A stretch of DNA of 64,000 nucleotides from Rhodobiaceae bacterium (GTDB lineage: Bacteria > Pseudomonadota > Alphaproteobacteria > Parvibaculales > Parvibaculaceae). The notes beneath the pieces are model-generated. The model worked only from the letters and a program-made list of their open reading frames with translations. It was not told the origin of the DNA and made no database searches. A program made the translations under genes and the position numbers. Location: assembly GCA_021404525.1 (NCBI GenBank), contig JAAWWE010000008.1, positions 124,001 through 188,000 of the forward strand, read 5' to 3'. Below, one piece after another: positions 34,177 through 41,943 of the stretch (its first letter is position 1; each line of letters starts with the position of its first letter).

Positions 34177-35501
34177 CACGGAGCCTCCCTTGCAAGAAAG
34201 AGAAGCCGCGCTTGCGCCTTCGCCCAGTCCACTTTTAGCCTTCGAAGCTGAAGCTCAGTGTCCAAAGCTGCAAGCCGGGAGCGGATTAGCTCCGCGAAAT
34301 CCGCGACCCGGTTTTGATAGCCGTCAAGGGCTGCCTCCGCATTTGCAGTCGCGCGATTAAGGACGACACGTTCGAATAGCTCCACCCGTTCGCCCAAGCG
34401 AAGCCAATCGGCGTGGGTGCGATCAAGAACTTTTTTCAGCTCAAGAAGCTTTGCTGACCGATCCAATTGGGCGGCAGCGCGATCCCTTTGCGCAGCGGAC
34501 ACGCGACGGTCCTGCCGATCTGCCGTAAACAACGGTATGTCGAGAACGATCATTGCGGAGGCGAAGTCCGCCCGACCACCGCCGCGGCCACCATAGCCCA
34601 CATCTAACGACCAGCCGGGCTGGTATGCTTGCCGGGCGATATCGACATCGCGATCACTAACCTCAATACGAGCATCATCAATCCCCACCGTCGGATGGGC
34701 CACGAGCCCATCTTCAATCATGCGCCGGGCTGGCGGCGGCGGTAACATGGGAAACGCTGCTGGAAACCTGCGCGCGGCGGCGTTTTGTCCGACGAGTCTG
34801 GCCAGTTCGGCTTTTGACGCCTCGATGCGGCGCTCAACTTCGACTGCACGGTCGTCAAGCAGACTCAGCTCTAACTCAGCACGGAGTATATCCTGATTAG
34901 ATTGGACTCCGGTCGCATAGGCGGTCTTGACGATATCGACTAGTTCGGCAACAGCCGCTCGGCTCTCAGCGACGGTATGGCGTGCGCCAAGCCAATAATA
35001 TAGCTCTAGCCATGTAGATCGGGTATCGAGTGCTATCTGAAGTTCCTGTAAACGGCCGGCCGCCCGCTCACCGGTTGCTTCCGCTTCTCTTCGTCCACGT
35101 GTTTTGGACAGCGTTCGTCCGCGCGGAAAGCTTTGCCGGAGACCTACTTGTACCTGGGTCATCGGCTCTTGTTCGAAGTCAAACGTGTCGACCGGGAAGT
35201 TTGCCAGGCCAACACGAAGCTGAGGATCGGGCAGTTGGGAGTCCGAAACGGCGCGGTCCTCCAGTGCTACCGCGCGCTCCTCATACCGCGCAACGGTCGG
35301 GTCATTTGCGCCAAGTGCGATTGCGACTGCCTCATTCAACCCAAGCTGTTCGTCTGCCCAGGCGATTTCGGGTTCAACGACGCCGAGAACGAATATAGCG
35401 GCAAGCGCAAGCAGCCTCGCGGCTATGCCGTTCGACCGCACTGGATACGAGTCAATACATGGGTTTTTTCTTGATCGTTTTACGGATGGCTTCTCGGCCA
35501 T
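34176..35501 (-). CDS. cusC: CusC/TolC-type outer-membrane efflux protein
   Basis: A 441-residue outer-membrane factor with paired coiled-coil repeats of the TolC/OEP family: ALEDRAVSDSQLPDPQLRVG in the first half and the mirrored segment in the second. A basic N-terminus and hydrophobic stretch (LLALAAIFVLGVVEPEIAWA) form the export signal. I see no convincing lipobox, although Cys is present before it. ATG 35501 with AGGAG upstream is preferred to the longer frame at 35549. Translation is coupled to cusB by a one-base overlap. It provides the outer-membrane duct of the Cus pump. Confidence 0.92.
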   Translation of the reverse strand: MAEKPSVKRSRKNPCIDSYPVRSNGIAARLLALAAIFVLGVVEPEIAWADEQLGLNEAVAIALGANDPTVARYEERAVALEDRAVSDSQLPDPQLRVGLANFPVDTFDFEQEPMTQVQVGLRQSFPRGRTLSKTRGRREAEATGERAAGRLQELQIALDTRSTWLELYYWLGARHTVAESRAAVAELVDIVKTAYATGVQSNQDILRAELELSLLDDRAVEVERRIEASKAELARLVGQNAAARRFPAAFPMLPPPPARRMIEDGLVAHPTVGIDDARIEVSDRDVDIARQAYQPGWSLDVGYGGRGGGRADFASAMIVLDIPLFTADRQDRRVSAAQRDRAAAQLDRSAKLLELKKVLDRTHADWLRLGERVELFERVVLNRATANAEAALDGYQNRVADFAELIRSRLAALDTELQLRRLKVDWAKAQARLLFLAREAP

Positions 35502-35595
35502 GGTCTTCTCCTGCAAAGGGCGAAAAACGCCCGTCAAAGCGCATGTCAAAACGCCGCGCGAAGTCGCGCCGCGATGTCGGCTCTGCGGAGAAAAC

Positions 35596-36045
35596 TTAGT
35601 TCAGGAGAAGAGCAAAAAGGGAGACAAGTGTCTGGCGGACGAAGGGTGGAGGACCTCGAAGAGGATTCGCTGCAGCGGCCAGTAAAGTAAAGTTTGGGAT
35701 CGTTGCATTGTAATCATCAACCCAGGCAAAATGATCGAGATTAAACGAGGGTGATGAAATGGCCTGATCGTCTTTTGCGCCGCCAAATGCACTGATGACG
35801 GAGCAATCAGAGCAGCCCATATCGTGGCAGTCACCATCATCGCGGCTTGACCCCTCATGCTCGCTAGCAGGATCAGTCGCCGAGCCTCGGCCAAGACAGT
35901 CTTCCATATCCATATGAGAGACAGACGCGCCTGGCGCCGCCATCGCCTGGTCTTGGAACCCAAAACAACAGCAGATCGCAGGCGCCACCGTGAGCGCCAG
36001 CGCCACAAGTACCGCCGCAATCTTGTTTGGAGCAAAATAGGTCAT
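35596..36045 (-). CDS. Secreted Cys/His/Met-rich protein heading the cus operon
   Basis: About 149 residues: a hydrophobic N-terminus with a CCC cluster (ALALTVAPAICCCFGF), then HMDMEDCLGR and a DDGDCHDMGCSDCSV segment. These Cys, His and Met side chains could bind soft metals. It resembles the small DUF2946-like exported proteins found before copper operons, but the family call is uncertain. It precedes cusC by about 95 bases and is probably the first gene of the cus operon. GTG 36057 is an alternative start. A periplasmic copper-binding or sensing role is inferred only. Confidence 0.6.
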   Translation of the reverse strand: MTYFAPNKIAAVLVALALTVAPAICCCFGFQDQAMAAPGASVSHMDMEDCLGRGSATDPASEHEGSSRDDGDCHDMGCSDCSVISAFGGAKDDQAISSPSFNLDHFAWVDDYNATIPNFTLLAAAANPLRGPPPFVRQTLVSLFALLLN

Positions 36046-36057
36046 AACAAGCCACAC

Positions 36058-36310
36058 AAAGTTGCCCGGCGAGGATACCCCGCTCTACCACAAACTCAAC
36101 CATAAAGCTTGACGAGGCTTAATTGCACCATTTTGAGTTGCTGCGCAGCACTCGCCACTGAATTCCTTTGAGGCCGATTGCCAGAAACCTATCGAATAGC
36201 CAGCACAATCGTCAGCAATAGCGTCCCACCCAATAAGCGTTTTTTCGTTATGAGGGCATGCCCCAACTTCTAGTAATCAAAAACCGTAGCCTGTGCTGCG
36301 CTGTCTTTCT
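36058..36310. promoter_or_regulatory. Upstream region of the cus operon
   Basis: About 250 bases with no gene, expected to contain the cus operon promoter and the 3' end of the hydroxylase transcript. I see no clear CopR/CusR box, MerR-type palindrome or terminator. Confidence 0.25.
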
Positions 36311-37153
36311 CTAGTTACGAAATGGCTGCAGGAGTTGGCTCAGATAGCCTTTTGGGTAGTTTGGTTGATCTCCGATGCCCAGGTCATCTGATGCGATGAC
36401 ACGCCTTTTGTCATAGTAGGCCGTGCCAAGAAAAAAATCAGTGAGGCTCGTAAACAAACCAAAATTGACGTCCCCTTCATCTGCGGTCTTTAGATGGTGA
36501 AAGCGATGAACCACATTGATCGCCAGCAGATATTTGAGAGGGCCCGAAAAATAGGCAACGTTCGAATGCTGCAGGAGGAGTTGTAAAATCACAGCAACAA
36601 TGAGAAGGGAAAATACTTCCTGCGAAACACCCATAAGTAATAAGGGTGTCGTGCCAGCTACGGTTTCTATGAGCTGATGCAAAGGATGCTTCATCAGACC
36701 GTTGAACCCATACATACGCTTCACACTGTGATGTACTGCATGGAGGCGCCATAGCGCTTCAATTCTATGGCTCGCAAAATGCGCGAGTGTTATGCCCACA
36801 TCTGCGATGAGGATCGCCATAACAAGTTGCTGCCACAATGGAAGTAAATGCGGCCAGATCGAGGGTAGACTGATGAAAGCCGCCAACAGCGGCACGCTCA
36901 AGACACCTGCTACGTTGGCTGTTTCATTGACGATAGCGTGATAAAAATCTCGGGTGCGATCTCCATATGACTCGTTAAAGGCGGCGTCATAGGGAACAAG
37001 GCGCTCCAGCAAAAATGCCAGTGCAACAAAGGCCATCGCGAGCAGAAATAACCATCCTTTTGAATAGCCCGATTGGACGACAAAAACCGCCAATCCATTT
37101 CCACCAATCAGGAAAGTCGGTAGATAGAAAAGTCGTAAAAGAAACTTCACCAT
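36311..37153 (-). CDS. Sterol desaturase / fatty acid hydroxylase family membrane protein
   Basis: A 280-residue membrane protein with about five hydrophobic segments. It carries the histidine boxes of the di-iron fatty acid hydroxylase superfamily: HFASH, then HAVHHS, and a late HRFHH. Family members hydroxylate or desaturate lipids or sterols at the membrane using O2 and iron. ATG 37153 follows GGAGAAA; the frame opens at 37198. It is located 100 bases downstream of an araC-type regulator on the same strand, which is its probable controller. Lipid modification under metal stress is speculation. Confidence 0.88.
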   Translation of the reverse strand: MVKFLLRLFYLPTFLIGGNGLAVFVVQSGYSKGWLFLLAMAFVALAFLLERLVPYDAAFNESYGDRTRDFYHAIVNETANVAGVLSVPLLAAFISLPSIWPHLLPLWQQLVMAILIADVGITLAHFASHRIEALWRLHAVHHSVKRMYGFNGLMKHPLHQLIETVAGTTPLLLMGVSQEVFSLLIVAVILQLLLQHSNVAYFSGPLKYLLAINVVHRFHHLKTADEGDVNFGLFTSLTDFFLGTAYYDKRRVIASDDLGIGDQPNYPKGYLSQLLQPFRN

Positions 37154-37253
37154 GTGATTTCTCCATCGAAGGCTGTTTGTGGTCGCTGGCGGCAACACTT
37201 AGCCGCTTAGATAGAGAGAAATCGGGAGAGATACATGAACGCAGCGGCTGAAA

Positions 37254-38018
37254 TCAGCGTGCTCTGGTCGTGATATTTGCATTCCTATTAAGGTCTGCGG
37301 GCGCCAAGCCGAATGTGCGTTTGAATGTCCTCGACAGGTGCGAGGAGTCCGCGAATCCTGCCTTGTGCGCGGCGTTCGTCAATGAACTGTCAGCCGCGAG
37401 GCTTTGAAGCGCGCGCTGCAATTTGATCCAAAGCAGATAGCTCTTAAGCGGCATTCCGACCTGGGCGCTAAATAGATGTCGAAAACGGCTCGCCGAAAGG
37501 CCGGACCCCATCGCAATTTGGTCCAAGTTGAGGCTCAAGTCCTCCGAAAGCTCAATTTTCTCGAGAGCTCTTCTAATCCGGTTATCGATAGACAAAAAAG
37601 CGTGACTAGCTTCAGCAGGCCAAATGACGCGCGCCAACTCCAAGCCAAAATCCGGTCCCCTCGAATCTTGAACAGCAGCGAGCATGTTATCAATCGCCTG
37701 CGATTGCAAAGGCGACAGATCGGGGACCTCGATGCCGTCTACATTCAGTCTCTTGGCGCTCTGACTGATGAGACTGGGCTCAACGTAGAGAATTTTGGCA
37801 ATTGTCGCTGGTGTCGAGAGGCGGTGACTAGCATTAGAGCCGATGACCAAGACGGTTTCCACGCTGCGGTTTTCGTCCGTGGTCTCAATATGAAGCAACC
37901 CCGCAGATGGAAAGCAGATCTGGACTGCATAGTGTTGGTGAAATTCTGTGTGACCAACCGGCCCGTCATAATATGCCCAGCCCACACCAATCGTCAGATC
38001 GCCTGCCCATTCGTCCAT
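37254..38018 (-). CDS. AraC-family transcriptional regulator, island copy 2
   Basis: A 254-residue AraC/XylS regulator paralogous to the one at 27230-27934: the starts align (MDEWAGDLTIGVGWAYYDG) and both share the cupin sensor HTEFHQHYAVQICFPSAG. The C-terminal DNA-binding part contains NAAHKAGFADSSHLSRTFKRTFGLAPADL. It lies upstream of the fatty acid hydroxylase gene. The ligand is unknown; the two copies suggest a sensor family typical of this island. Confidence 0.88.
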   Translation of the reverse strand: MDEWAGDLTIGVGWAYYDGPVGHTEFHQHYAVQICFPSAGLLHIETTDENRSVETVLVIGSNASHRLSTPATIAKILYVEPSLISQSAKRLNVDGIEVPDLSPLQSQAIDNMLAAVQDSRGPDFGLELARVIWPAEASHAFLSIDNRIRRALEKIELSEDLSLNLDQIAMGSGLSASRFRHLFSAQVGMPLKSYLLWIKLQRALQSLAADSSLTNAAHKAGFADSSHLSRTFKRTFGLAPADLNRNANITTRAR

Positions 38019-38087
38019 TATCTAGCTATCCAAAATTGCAAAATGACTTCCAGCACGCCAATCCACCAAACAGAAAGTGGAATCGCC

Positions 38088-38423
38088 TCATTCGCCAAGG
38101 ATTTTTCGTTTTTCCTCGAACTCCTCCTTGTCTATTTCTCCACGGGCAAAACGCTCTTTGAGCGTATCGATGGCATCTGTACGCGCCGTCGGCACAGAGT
38201 TATTACGGTTGAGTCCTCCAAGCCCCCGCACAACGAGGACAATGACCGCAGTCGCGATTGCAAGGAAAACGAGCATCATCACTGGTCCCATGAGCCAGCC
38301 AAACCAGCCGTACTCCCCCATCATATGGCGGCGATAGTAGGGCTCAGCTTGTTGGGCCCATACGAACGCGCTGTGCCCAAATACGGCCAAGAAGACGGTG
38401 GCCTGAATCGATAGTTTTTTCAT
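38088..38423 (-). CDS. SHOCT-domain small membrane protein
   Basis: A 111-residue protein with a signal-like N-terminus, a Met/Tyr/Arg-rich stretch (PYYRRHMMGEYGWFGW), one transmembrane helix (LMGPVMMLVFLAIATAVIVLVV) and a C-terminal SHOCT motif (DTLKERFARGEIDKEEFEEKRKIL). SHOCT motifs are short helical hairpins near the ends of many bacterial membrane proteins. It lies downstream of the multicopper oxidase on the same strand, in a typical copper-locus arrangement. ATG 38423 with AGGGAG eight bases away is preferred to 38429. The role is unknown. Confidence 0.82.
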   Translation of the reverse strand: MKKLSIQATVFLAVFGHSAFVWAQQAEPYYRRHMMGEYGWFGWLMGPVMMLVFLAIATAVIVLVVRGLGGLNRNNSVPTARTDAIDTLKERFARGEIDKEEFEEKRKILGE

Positions 38424-38609
38424 TTCCATTTCTCCCTTTCAGGGTTTTGCGCACTTTTTCTGCGATGCGCATATTTCAATGAGAATGCCTCATCGAAGAC
38501 GAGGTGCCTTACCCGCCGGTGCAGCGACCTGGAAATCCGAAGGTCGTGCTGTTTCTCCGTACAACGCAATAGGACCCATTCTACTAGCGAACGGCAGAGA
38601 ATTGGCGTC

Positions 38610-40097
38610 TCAGGCGTACCGAACCTCGCCGGCCATCCCTGCCTCCATGTGATAGATATTGTGGCAGTGAAAAAACCAACGGCCTGGATTGTCCGCGACG
38701 AAATCGAACTCGGCGCGGCCCATATGCGCCGCGACCAATACGGTGTCCTTCAAAACGTTTCCCACCCGAAAAAAATGTCCGTGCAGGTGCATTGGATGCA
38801 GCATCATTGAGTGGTTCCGCATCCGGAACCGGACGTGTTCGCCTTCATTGATCATGAACGGATCGGCGTTGGGATAGGCTTGGCCATTGATGGTCCAGGC
38901 TGAGCCCATCATGCCACCGCTCAGCATGAGGTCGAAGACGCGGTCGGGTTGGCCGACTGGCAGTGTCTCCAACGACTGCAAATCCTGATAGTCAAGCTGG
39001 CGTCCGCCTCTCAAGCCCTCCGGTATGCCTTCACTCAAAGCTGTGGCCGCCGCATCTGTGTAGCGCAGGATGGCGCGGCCAGGAGGTGCGTTGCCCTCAA
39101 TCGCAGCGATAACGATAGGCCAAACCCCGGGGTTAGCCGCTTCTACGATCACATCATAACGCTCGGCCGTTCCGAGGATGAGACTGTCGACAGTGAACGG
39201 TTCGACGGGGCGACCGTCGCAATGGCTCACAATCATCCGATGGCCACCGATAGCGAGCCGGAACGTCGTCGCACCCGACGGATTCATGAAGCGAAGCCGC
39301 ACACGCTCTCCGCGTTTAGTTTCGAAAACGCGCGGGTCATCCGGCAAACGGCCGCCAATAAGCAAGCCCTGATAGGGGGGCATCTGACGCCCCATCCCCA
39401 TCATACCACCGCCATCTCTACGTCCGCCCCACCATCCGTCCCGATCACCTTCGCGGTCGCTGCCCATCATACGTCCCATCATTCCACCTCGATCGGCGCT
39501 GCTGCCAAGCGGCTGTGGATCACCCGATAGATAGTCGTCAAGAACGAGAACATAGTCGCGGTCATAGGCAACATGAGGTGTTGCCTCCTCAATCACCAGA
39601 GGACCGATAAGGCCACGATCGATTTGCAGGCCTACATGGGAGTGATAGATATAGCTGCCGGCCGGTGTCGCCTCAAACTCGTAGACGAAACTCTCGCCAG
39701 GCGCGATCGGTTTTTGCGTTAGACCAGGTACACCGTCCATCGCATTGGGTACGGGCACGCCATGCCAATGCACGGTCGTATCCTCAGGCAATTGATTTTC
39801 AACGATGATGCGAAGGCGCTCTCCCTCCTTAACGCGAATTTCGGGTCCGGGAAATTGGCCATTATACATCCAGTTCCGATAGACCTTGCCTGGGGCCACT
39901 TCGGCCTCGCCCTGCTGAGCCACAAGGCGGAACTCGCGCAACGGACCAGCCAGCCCGTCTTGCAGTCTTCCCGTCGGGTCAGCGGCGTCGGCAATGCCTG
40001 CAACGGAATAAATGCCTTCGGCGGAAACCGACCGATTGAATACACTGGTTGCCGCTACGCTCGTTAATGCTGTGTGTAAAAAACGACGCCGATCCAT
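38610..40097 (-). CDS. Tat-exported multicopper oxidase (CueO/CopA-like)
   Basis: A 495-residue three-domain multicopper oxidase. It has a twin-arginine signal (DRRRFLHTAL) and all four copper motifs: HWHG with PNAMDGVPG, HSHVG, HPMHLHGHFF, and the type 1 HCHNIYHMEAGM. A Met/Gly/Arg-rich insert around residues 205-240 (GGMMGRMMGS, then GGGMMGMGRQM) resembles the methionine-rich copper-binding segments of CueO and CopA. It should oxidise Cu(I) to less permeable Cu(II) in the periplasm. ATG 40097 follows GGGAGG. It lies 30 bases downstream of a CDF transporter and is probably co-transcribed with it under the MerR promoter. Confidence 0.95.
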   Translation of the reverse strand: MDRRRFLHTALTSVAATSVFNRSVSAEGIYSVAGIADAADPTGRLQDGLAGPLREFRLVAQQGEAEVAPGKVYRNWMYNGQFPGPEIRVKEGERLRIIVENQLPEDTTVHWHGVPVPNAMDGVPGLTQKPIAPGESFVYEFEATPAGSYIYHSHVGLQIDRGLIGPLVIEEATPHVAYDRDYVLVLDDYLSGDPQPLGSSADRGGMMGRMMGSDREGDRDGWWGGRRDGGGMMGMGRQMPPYQGLLIGGRLPDDPRVFETKRGERVRLRFMNPSGATTFRLAIGGHRMIVSHCDGRPVEPFTVDSLILGTAERYDVIVEAANPGVWPIVIAAIEGNAPPGRAILRYTDAAATALSEGIPEGLRGGRQLDYQDLQSLETLPVGQPDRVFDLMLSGGMMGSAWTINGQAYPNADPFMINEGEHVRFRMRNHSMMLHPMHLHGHFFRVGNVLKDTVLVAAHMGRAEFDFVADNPGRWFFHCHNIYHMEAGMAGEVRYA

Positions 40098-40127
40098 TGG
40101 ATAACCTCCCTTTTCGCTCAACTCTCC

Positions 40128-40772
40128 CTAACGAAAATCTGCAACCTGTTGATCAATTTGTGACAAACGCAACTCGCTTAATGCTTGGCTCACAATTTGC
40201 GCTGACGACCATAGGAATAGGCTCGCCATCACTCCCGCAACGATCAAGTCCGGCCAAGCACTGCTGGTAGCCCAGACGCCACTTGCTGCAAATATAACGG
40301 CCAGGTTGCCTATCGCGTCATTCCGGCTGCACAACCAAACAGACCTGACATTCGCGTCCCCATCGCGATGCCGAAGCAAAAGCAAAACGCTGACCATATT
40401 GGCAGTTAGAGCCAAAAGCCCAATAGACCCCATAACCTCCGCCTGCGGAACGTCAAGCACAAGTGCATAGTAGATCGTAGAACCAAGAACCCAGATTCCC
40501 ATCAGACCGAGACTCGCCCCTTTAACGAGTGCTGCGCGAGCTCGCCACACCAACGGCATTCCAAGCACCATCAGCGTAATCGTGTAGGTCGCGGTATCGC
40601 CCAAGAAGTCCAGTGCATCAGCCTTCAACGCTTGGGAACTGGCAAACATGCCTGCCGTCATTTCGACCAAAAACATGATGCCATTGATGACGATGACCAC
40701 CCAAAGTATGCGCTTATAAGCAGCCGTCATGCCATCAAACTTCACATTGTCTTCACAACTGCAGCCAGTCAT
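40128..40772 (-). CDS. Cation diffusion facilitator-like transporter
   Basis: A 214-residue membrane protein with six hydrophobic segments. It has CDF site motifs in helices 2 and 5: KADALDFLGDTATY (the usual HxxxD-type site, here with Lys for His) and CSRNDAIGNLAV. A short Cys-containing N-terminus (MTGCSCED) precedes helix 1. The C-terminal cytoplasmic domain of full-size CDF proteins is missing, as in the compact members common in metal islands. It should export divalent cations such as Zn(II), Cd(II) or Co(II) against protons. The MerR-type promoter at 40813-40843 reads into it. Confidence 0.88.
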   Translation of the reverse strand: MTGCSCEDNVKFDGMTAAYKRILWVVIVINGIMFLVEMTAGMFASSQALKADALDFLGDTATYTITLMVLGMPLVWRARAALVKGASLGLMGIWVLGSTIYYALVLDVPQAEVMGSIGLLALTANMVSVLLLLRHRDGDANVRSVWLCSRNDAIGNLAVIFAASGVWATSSAWPDLIVAGVMASLFLWSSAQIVSQALSELRLSQIDQQVADFR

Positions 40773-40812
40773 GGGAGCTCCTCAATCTTCCAAATTTCTT
40801 TTGTCTAAGCTC

Positions 40813-40843
40813 AACCTACTACCTATAGTAACTATAGATACAA
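40813..40843 (-). promoter_or_regulatory. MerR-type promoter/operator between merR and the CDF gene
   Basis: On the minus strand, TTGTAT (40843-40838) and TAGGTT (40818-40813) are separated by 19 bases, the overlong spacer typical of MerR-activated promoters. The spacer holds the perfect inverted repeat CTATAGT-A-ACTATAG (40823-40837). The promoter reads toward the CDF and oxidase genes. The divergent merR is expected to be the regulator. Confidence 0.82.
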
Positions 40844-40860
40844 GCACAAAAGAGGTCGGC

Positions 40861-41274
40861 ATGTCAGAATTCACAATCGGTCAGTTGGCAAAAGAGACCA
40901 GCTGCAAAGTGCCGACAATTCGCTACTTTGAGAAGATTGGTATGCTTCCCGAACCGGCACGATCGGCTGGTAACACGCGGATCTACACTGCAGCCGCAAT
41001 GGCTCGCCTTACATTCATCTGTCATTGCAGAGAACTCGGCTTCCCACAAAAAGTCATCCGTGAACTACTTGGGCTTGTCGATCATCCAGATCAATCTTGC
41101 GAAACTGTCACCGAAATCGCCGCGACCCAATTGAACCACGTTAATCAACGTATAAGCCATTTAGCCGCGTTAAAAGGCGAACTAGAACGAATGATTGATA
41201 GTTGCAACGGCGGCTGTGTTGCTCAATGTCGAATTGTGGAATCTTTGGCTGACGGCACCCACCCAACGAGTTAA
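40861..41274 (+). CDS. MerR-family metal-responsive activator (CadR/PbrR-like)
   Basis: A 137-residue MerR protein: helix-turn-helix MSEFTIGQLAKETSCKVPTIRYFE, the wing GNTRIYT, a long dimerisation helix, and a C-terminal metal loop with CNGGCVAQC plus an upstream Cys in QSCETVTE, the pattern of Cd/Pb/Zn/Co sensors. ATG 40861 with AGAGG is correct; the frame runs back to 40729 across the divergent promoter. The operator in the 88-base intergenic region lies within a 19-bp spacer facing the CDF gene, so metal-bound protein should activate the CDF-oxidase operon. Confidence 0.93.
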   Translation: MSEFTIGQLAKETSCKVPTIRYFEKIGMLPEPARSAGNTRIYTAAAMARLTFICHCRELGFPQKVIRELLGLVDHPDQSCETVTEIAATQLNHVNQRISHLAALKGELERMIDSCNGGCVAQCRIVESLADGTHPTS

Positions 41275-41362
41275 AGAAGAGTTTGCGGCACAGACAATGG
41301 AAAATTGCTTTCATGCGCCTCGAAACCCACGACCTCCCCTACCGGCAAGAGGAACGAAAGCA

Positions 41363-41827
41363 GTGTTTACAAGACTAGGATTGCAGATTGCCTTGATTGT
41401 CTTTATTGCCGATCTCGCAACAAAATGGCTTGCGGTCAACTTGTTATCGGAACCACCAAGAGTGCTTGAAGCACTTCCATTCTTCAATCTGGTTCTAGGC
41501 TTTAACCGCGGAATTAGCTTCGGTCTATTGAATTCCGCGAGCCCTGCAGCGCCCTATCTTTTGTCATTGTTCGCGCTTGTCGTCATAGGTTTTTTGGTGG
41601 TTTGGTTACGGCGAGCCGACCATACATTCGAAGCAGTCGGCCTCGGAGCGATCATCGGAGGGGCAAGCGCGAATGTTGCCGACCGTCTCGCCGACGGCGC
41701 CGTGACGGATTTTCTTGACGTTCACATTTCTTCGTATCATTGGCCGACTTTCAACCTTGCCGACACCGCGATAGTCTGCGGTGTCATCCTTTTCATCATC
41801 TACACCCGCCGCGACAGAGCACTTTGA
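41363..41827 (+). CDS. lspA: Signal peptidase II (LspA), metal-island type
   Basis: A 154-residue polytopic membrane protein with four helices and the aspartyl-protease sites of lipoprotein signal peptidase: NVADRLADGAVTDFLD and FNLADTAIV. GTG 41363 has GAGGAA about eight bases upstream and gives a normal length; ATG 41297 is an alternative. LspA cleaves prolipoproteins after lipid attachment. Extra lspA copies downstream of merR-type regulators are common in heavy-metal islands, perhaps to process island lipoproteins. The housekeeping lspA must be elsewhere. Confidence 0.9.
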   Translation: MFTRLGLQIALIVFIADLATKWLAVNLLSEPPRVLEALPFFNLVLGFNRGISFGLLNSASPAAPYLLSLFALVVIGFLVVWLRRADHTFEAVGLGAIIGGASANVADRLADGAVTDFLDVHISSYHWPTFNLADTAIVCGVILFIIYTRRDRAL

Positions 41828-41943
41828 TTTCACCTTTTACAAGTAAAGTTACGGTGCTCAATGGTGTCGACCCAGCTGCATTCAGAGACCCGAGGCGTCC
41901 CATGCAGATTACAGGATGAGAGCATGCCGCAGTCCGGTCTCAT

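Noticed and set aside
37476..38414. A 312-residue plus-strand frame
   Set aside because: Antisense to the araC and SHOCT genes, which both show clear domain motifs.
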